From 73-13 sp035555435 (GTDB lineage: Bacteria > Actinomycetota > Actinomycetes > Actinomycetales > Microbacteriaceae), in contig DATMGN010000045.1 of the NCBI GenBank assembly GCA_035555435.1, forward strand, positions 1 through 7,605: a DNA stretch of 7,605 nt. Reading direction: 5' to 3'. Below the pieces are notes generated by a model. That model searched no databases, was not told where the DNA came from, and saw only the letters and a list, made by a program, of their open reading frames with translations. A program made the translations under genes and the position numbers. Below, piece by piece: positions 4,976 to 7,605 of the stretch (position 1 is its first letter; the number at the start of each line of letters is the position of its first letter).

Positions 4976-7605
4976 CGCGCGCTCCTGTCCTCGCCGGTCG
5001 CCGCTCGCACGCGCCGACGGCGGGTCGTCGGGATCGCGAGCAGGAGCGCGAGCCCGAAGACGATGATCTGGATCGTCGCCGTGATCGCCCCGAACGCGGT
5101 GTCCCACGGCCCGGGTCCGGAGGCCGGCGCCAGCGGCTGGGCATCGGCGGCGCGCTGCCAGAGCATGCCGTTCGCCGTCGGTCCGACGGGGACGAACTCC
5201 TCTCGGGCAGAGATCGCATCGATCGCGCGTAGGTACGACGGCGAGTCGATGCCGGTCGAGCCGAGCAGGAGGTACTCGATACCGAGCTCGTCGAGCGAGC
5301 TCGCGAGGTCCATGCCGCTCGTGGACACGAGGTTGCCCGCGAGGATCGCGATCTGCTCCTGCTCGGGCGTGATCTCGGTGCGGGTCGTCTCGAGCGTGAG
5401 GACGCGCTCGGCGAGTGGTCCCGCGCCGCGGCGGAGCACCGCGGTGACGACGTCCTCCCCCTCCGCGGTGAGCTGGAGCGTGCCCACCCCCGGATCGTCG
5501 GCGGCGTCGGCGGAGATGATCGCGGGCAGCACGCGGCCGTTGCTCGGGGCGAGCTCCATGCGCCCGTTGGCGGCATCCGTCACGAGCGGCACGGCGGCGA
5601 GCACGACGCCGAGCGCCACGACGAGGCCGGGTACCGCGGCGAACCGTCCGAGCCCGTCGATGCCGACCGTCATCGCCGCGAGGAGGCCGAGCCAGTAGAG
5701 GCTGAGCCCGCTCCCGGACCAGATCGCGGCGGTCTGGCTGCCCACGATCGTGACCGCGATGTGGGCCGCGCCGACCGCGGTGACGAGGCCGACCGCGGCG
5801 ATCACGAGACCGGGGATGGCCCGCTCGCCGCCCTTCGTGAAGAGCGCGAGCAGGGCCATGACGGCGAGCGGGGCGACCGCGATGGCGAGCACGATCGGCC
5901 CGGGCACCGCGGCGAGCCAGGCGAGCCCGTTGGCTTCGGCGAAGGTCGACCAGCCGGCATAGCCCGACGTCGGCGACCCCAGGAGCAGTTCGAGTGTCTT
6001 GGGCGTCGCCCGCACGACCGGGTCGCCCGGGTCGGCGAGCAGTGCGAACGGCGCTCCACGAGTGAACTGCTGGATCGCGAGCGGCGCGAAGAGGGCCGCC
6101 GCGGGGATGACGATCGTGACGAGCCGGTGAATGCGATGCGGCTGGACGACGATGAAGAGCACGAGCAGCAGCACCAGTCCGGGTGCGAGCACGGGGGCGG
6201 ACGCCGTGACGGCCGCGAACAGCAGGCTCGCGACGGCGGCCATCGACCAGGAACGCCGGGCTCCCAGCACCGCGAGCACGAGCCACGGCAGCAGCACGTG
6301 GGCGACGATCGCGCCGAGCTGACCGCCGGAGATCGCTGCGAGCAGTGGCGGCGCCGCCGCCCACCCGATGGCCGCAACGGTCGGACCCCACCCGGTGCGG
6401 GCGATCCGAGCCGCCGCGAACCACGCACCAAGCGCCGACAGCGGCATCGCCGCGACGACGACGAGGACGATCGCGAAGGATGGCGACCACCAGGTCGTCG
6501 AGCCGACGACCGCGAGGATCGAGTGGAACGGGTCGGCAGCGCCCAGGTACCCGCCGTCCTCGAGCCGCCAGCGCACACCGAGGGCCCCCCAGGCGTCGCC
6601 GAGCCCGCCGAGCGGCGCGAGCGCGCCCCCCGCGAGGGCTTGGGCGCCGAAGAGTCGGCCGAACGCCGCGGCCGAGGCGATCGCCGCGAGCAGGACCGCC
6701 CAGCCGCCGCCCGCGGCGAAGAACGCGGGGCGCTCGCGCTGCTCGACCGGCTGGTCGGCCGTGCGCGCCTCGATCGCGTGCTCGCGTTCTCGAAGCTCCC
6801 GCGCATCCCGCCCGGTCACCCGGAACGGGGCGACCGCCGCCCAGCCGGCGGTGCGCGCCCGCGCGATCCTCGACCTGGCACCGATGACGGAGCCGTCGAA
6901 CATGGCCGCGAAGCCCGCCCCGATCTCCCCCGGCGCCATCGCCGGTCGCTTCGCGAGCACCTGCCAGAGGGCGTAGCCGATCGACAGTGGCAGCAGCGCG
7001 AGCCAGAAGAACGGCACGGCGAGCGCGGGCGCGTAGGCGTGGCGGCGGTGGTACTGCGCGCGGCGTCGCATCGCGTTGCGCGTGCCACTCGCGAGCGAGC
7101 GCCGCCCGAAGAGTTCGACGGGTCCGGCGGCAGCGACCCGCGCCTCGGGCACCCGCTCGACGCGGTAGCCGGCGAGGCGCGTGCGCACACCGAAGTCGAG
7201 CCCGGCGTCGACCGTCGGGAGCCCGTCATCGAAGCCGCCGAGCCGGTCCCAGATCTCGGCGCTGACGAGCATGCCCGGGACCGCGACACCGAGGACGTCG
7301 GTCGCGCGGTCGTGCTGCGCCTGGTCGAGCTCCTCGTTGACGAGCTGGATGGAGGCACCCGACCCCGTGATCGCCTCGCCGAAGCCGAGCACCACTTCGG
7401 GCGAGTCCCAGCGCACGAGCTTGGGACCGGCGACGACGACGGATGGTGCGACCTCGACGGCCGCGAGCAGCGCCTCGAGCGCGCGGGGGTGGGCCGCATT
7501 GTCGTGGCCGAGGAACCAGTACCAATCGGTCGGCTCGGGCCCCGCGGCGCGGCCGAGCGCGAGGTCGATGACCTGCGCGAGCGAGCCCTTCTTGGCGCTC
7601 ACGAT
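4972..7605 (-). CDS. Large GT2-family glycosyltransferase with polytopic membrane domain, 5' end cut by window edge
   Basis: About 877 residues are visible; the N-terminal part of the GT2 domain lies beyond the right edge. Numbered from the first in-window GTG (7602), the cytoplasmic GT-A domain covers about 1-160, with the nucleotide-sugar/metal motif region WYWFLGHDNAAHP (27-39), the acceptor-side GVAVPGMLVSAEIWDRLGGF (105-124) and GLDFGVRTRLAGYRVERVP (134-152). Next come a membrane segment (about 192-214), a charged cytoplasmic loop (240-292), and some eleven hydrophobic segments between 300 and 674 (near 300-320, 375-398, 405-425, 429-447, 453-488, 494-512, 565-588, 595-622, 628-648, 654-674). 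An extracytoplasmic domain follows (about 676-832), then a last membrane segment (837-858) with a basic RRRRVR tail. This layout is known from actinobacterial cell-envelope glycosyltransferases. The donor and acceptor are not predictable. The stop overlaps the DUF5719 start as ATGA, implying coupled synthesis. The GTG at 7602 is not the true start, as the domain is incomplete there. Confidence 0.9.
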   Translation of the reverse strand: MVSAKKGSLAQVIDLALGRAAGPEPTDWYWFLGHDNAAHPRALEALLAAVEVAPSVVVAGPKLVRWDSPEVVLGFGEAITGSGASIQLVNEELDQAQHDRATDVLGVAVPGMLVSAEIWDRLGGFDDGLPTVDAGLDFGVRTRLAGYRVERVPEARVAAAGPVELFGRRSLASGTRNAMRRRAQYHRRHAYAPALAVPFFWLALLPLSIGYALWQVLAKRPAMAPGEIGAGFAAMFDGSVIGARSRIARARTAGWAAVAPFRVTGRDARELREREHAIEARTADQPVEQRERPAFFAAGGGWAVLLAAIASAAAFGRLFGAQALAGGALAPLGGLGDAWGALGVRWRLEDGGYLGAADPFHSILAVVGSTTWWSPSFAIVLVVVAAMPLSALGAWFAAARIARTGWGPTVAAIGWAAAPPLLAAISGGQLGAIVAHVLLPWLVLAVLGARRSWSMAAVASLLFAAVTASAPVLAPGLVLLLVLFIVVQPHRIHRLVTIVIPAAALFAPLAIQQFTRGAPFALLADPGDPVVRATPKTLELLLGSPTSGYAGWSTFAEANGLAWLAAVPGPIVLAIAVAPLAVMALLALFTKGGERAIPGLVIAAVGLVTAVGAAHIAVTIVGSQTAAIWSGSGLSLYWLGLLAAMTVGIDGLGRFAAVPGLVVALGVVLAAVPLVTDAANGRMELAPSNGRVLPAIISADAADDPGVGTLQLTAEGEDVVTAVLRRGAGPLAERVLTLETTRTEITPEQEQIAILAGNLVSTSGMDLASSLDELGIEYLLLGSTGIDSPSYLRAIDAISAREEFVPVGPTANGMLWQRAADAQPLAPASGPGPWDTAFGAITATIQIIVFGLALLLAIPTTRRRRVRAATGEDRSAR
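4982..4986 (-). promoter_or_regulatory. Ribosome binding site (AGGAG) deciding the DUF5719 start
   Basis: AGGAG lies six bases before the ATG at 4975, inside the last codons of the glycosyltransferase gene. It is the only good Shine-Dalgarno seen at any start in the window and fixes this start, although the frame stays open for about 500 more codons upstream. Confidence 0.85.

Noticed and set aside
4976..6490. Upstream extension of the DUF5719 frame to a 1031-residue protein
   Set aside because: The extra part is arginine-rich shadow sequence within the glycosyltransferase gene; the ATG at 4975 has a strong Shine-Dalgarno and an ATGA overlap.

Overview
The window is very GC-rich, and its reading frames show the strong third-position G/C bias of an actinobacterium. 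The gene content fits Actinomycetota, most likely Microbacteriaceae or a close relative: a DUF3499 gene divergent from a zincin-like 'metallopeptidase family' gene, a DUF5719 protein, and a very large GT2 glycosyltransferase with many membrane segments. The family assignment is inference; the phylum is well supported.

Layout from left to right. (1) Minus strand, 1-1516: a small cysteine protein (DUF3499) followed by ahcY, S-adenosylhomocysteine hydrolase, with a 4-base GTGA overlap. ahcY runs off the left edge. (2) A 24-base divergent intergenic gap, 1517-1540, with two back-to-back -10 elements that share one TA step. Each lies exactly 7 bases from its start codon, so both mRNAs are predicted to be leaderless. 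(3) Plus strand, 1541-1975: a zincin-like protein without a recognisable HExxH. (4) Between the convergent genes, 1976-2055: a near-perfect 78-base hairpin flanked by CTAG on both sides, each CTAG supplying the stop codon of the adjoining gene. (5) Minus strand, 7605 down to 2056: the glycosyltransferase (5' end cut by the window edge), the DUF5719 protein (ATGA overlap, good Shine-Dalgarno) and UDP-glucose 6-dehydrogenase. The last gene is 22 bases downstream and has its own predicted leaderless promoter.

How the genes may work together. The right-hand genes look like an envelope-polysaccharide module: a membrane glycosyltransferase, a co-translated membrane-anchored exported protein, and an enzyme making UDP-glucuronate. 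The left-hand pair joins the methyl cycle (AhcY) to a conserved actinobacterial protein of unknown function. All genes are ordinary chromosomal types, and I see no phage, transposase, CRISPR or defence gene. The most unusual features are non-coding: the shared-TA divergent leaderless promoter and the CTAG-flanked palindrome. There is no gene-free stretch longer than 300 bases.
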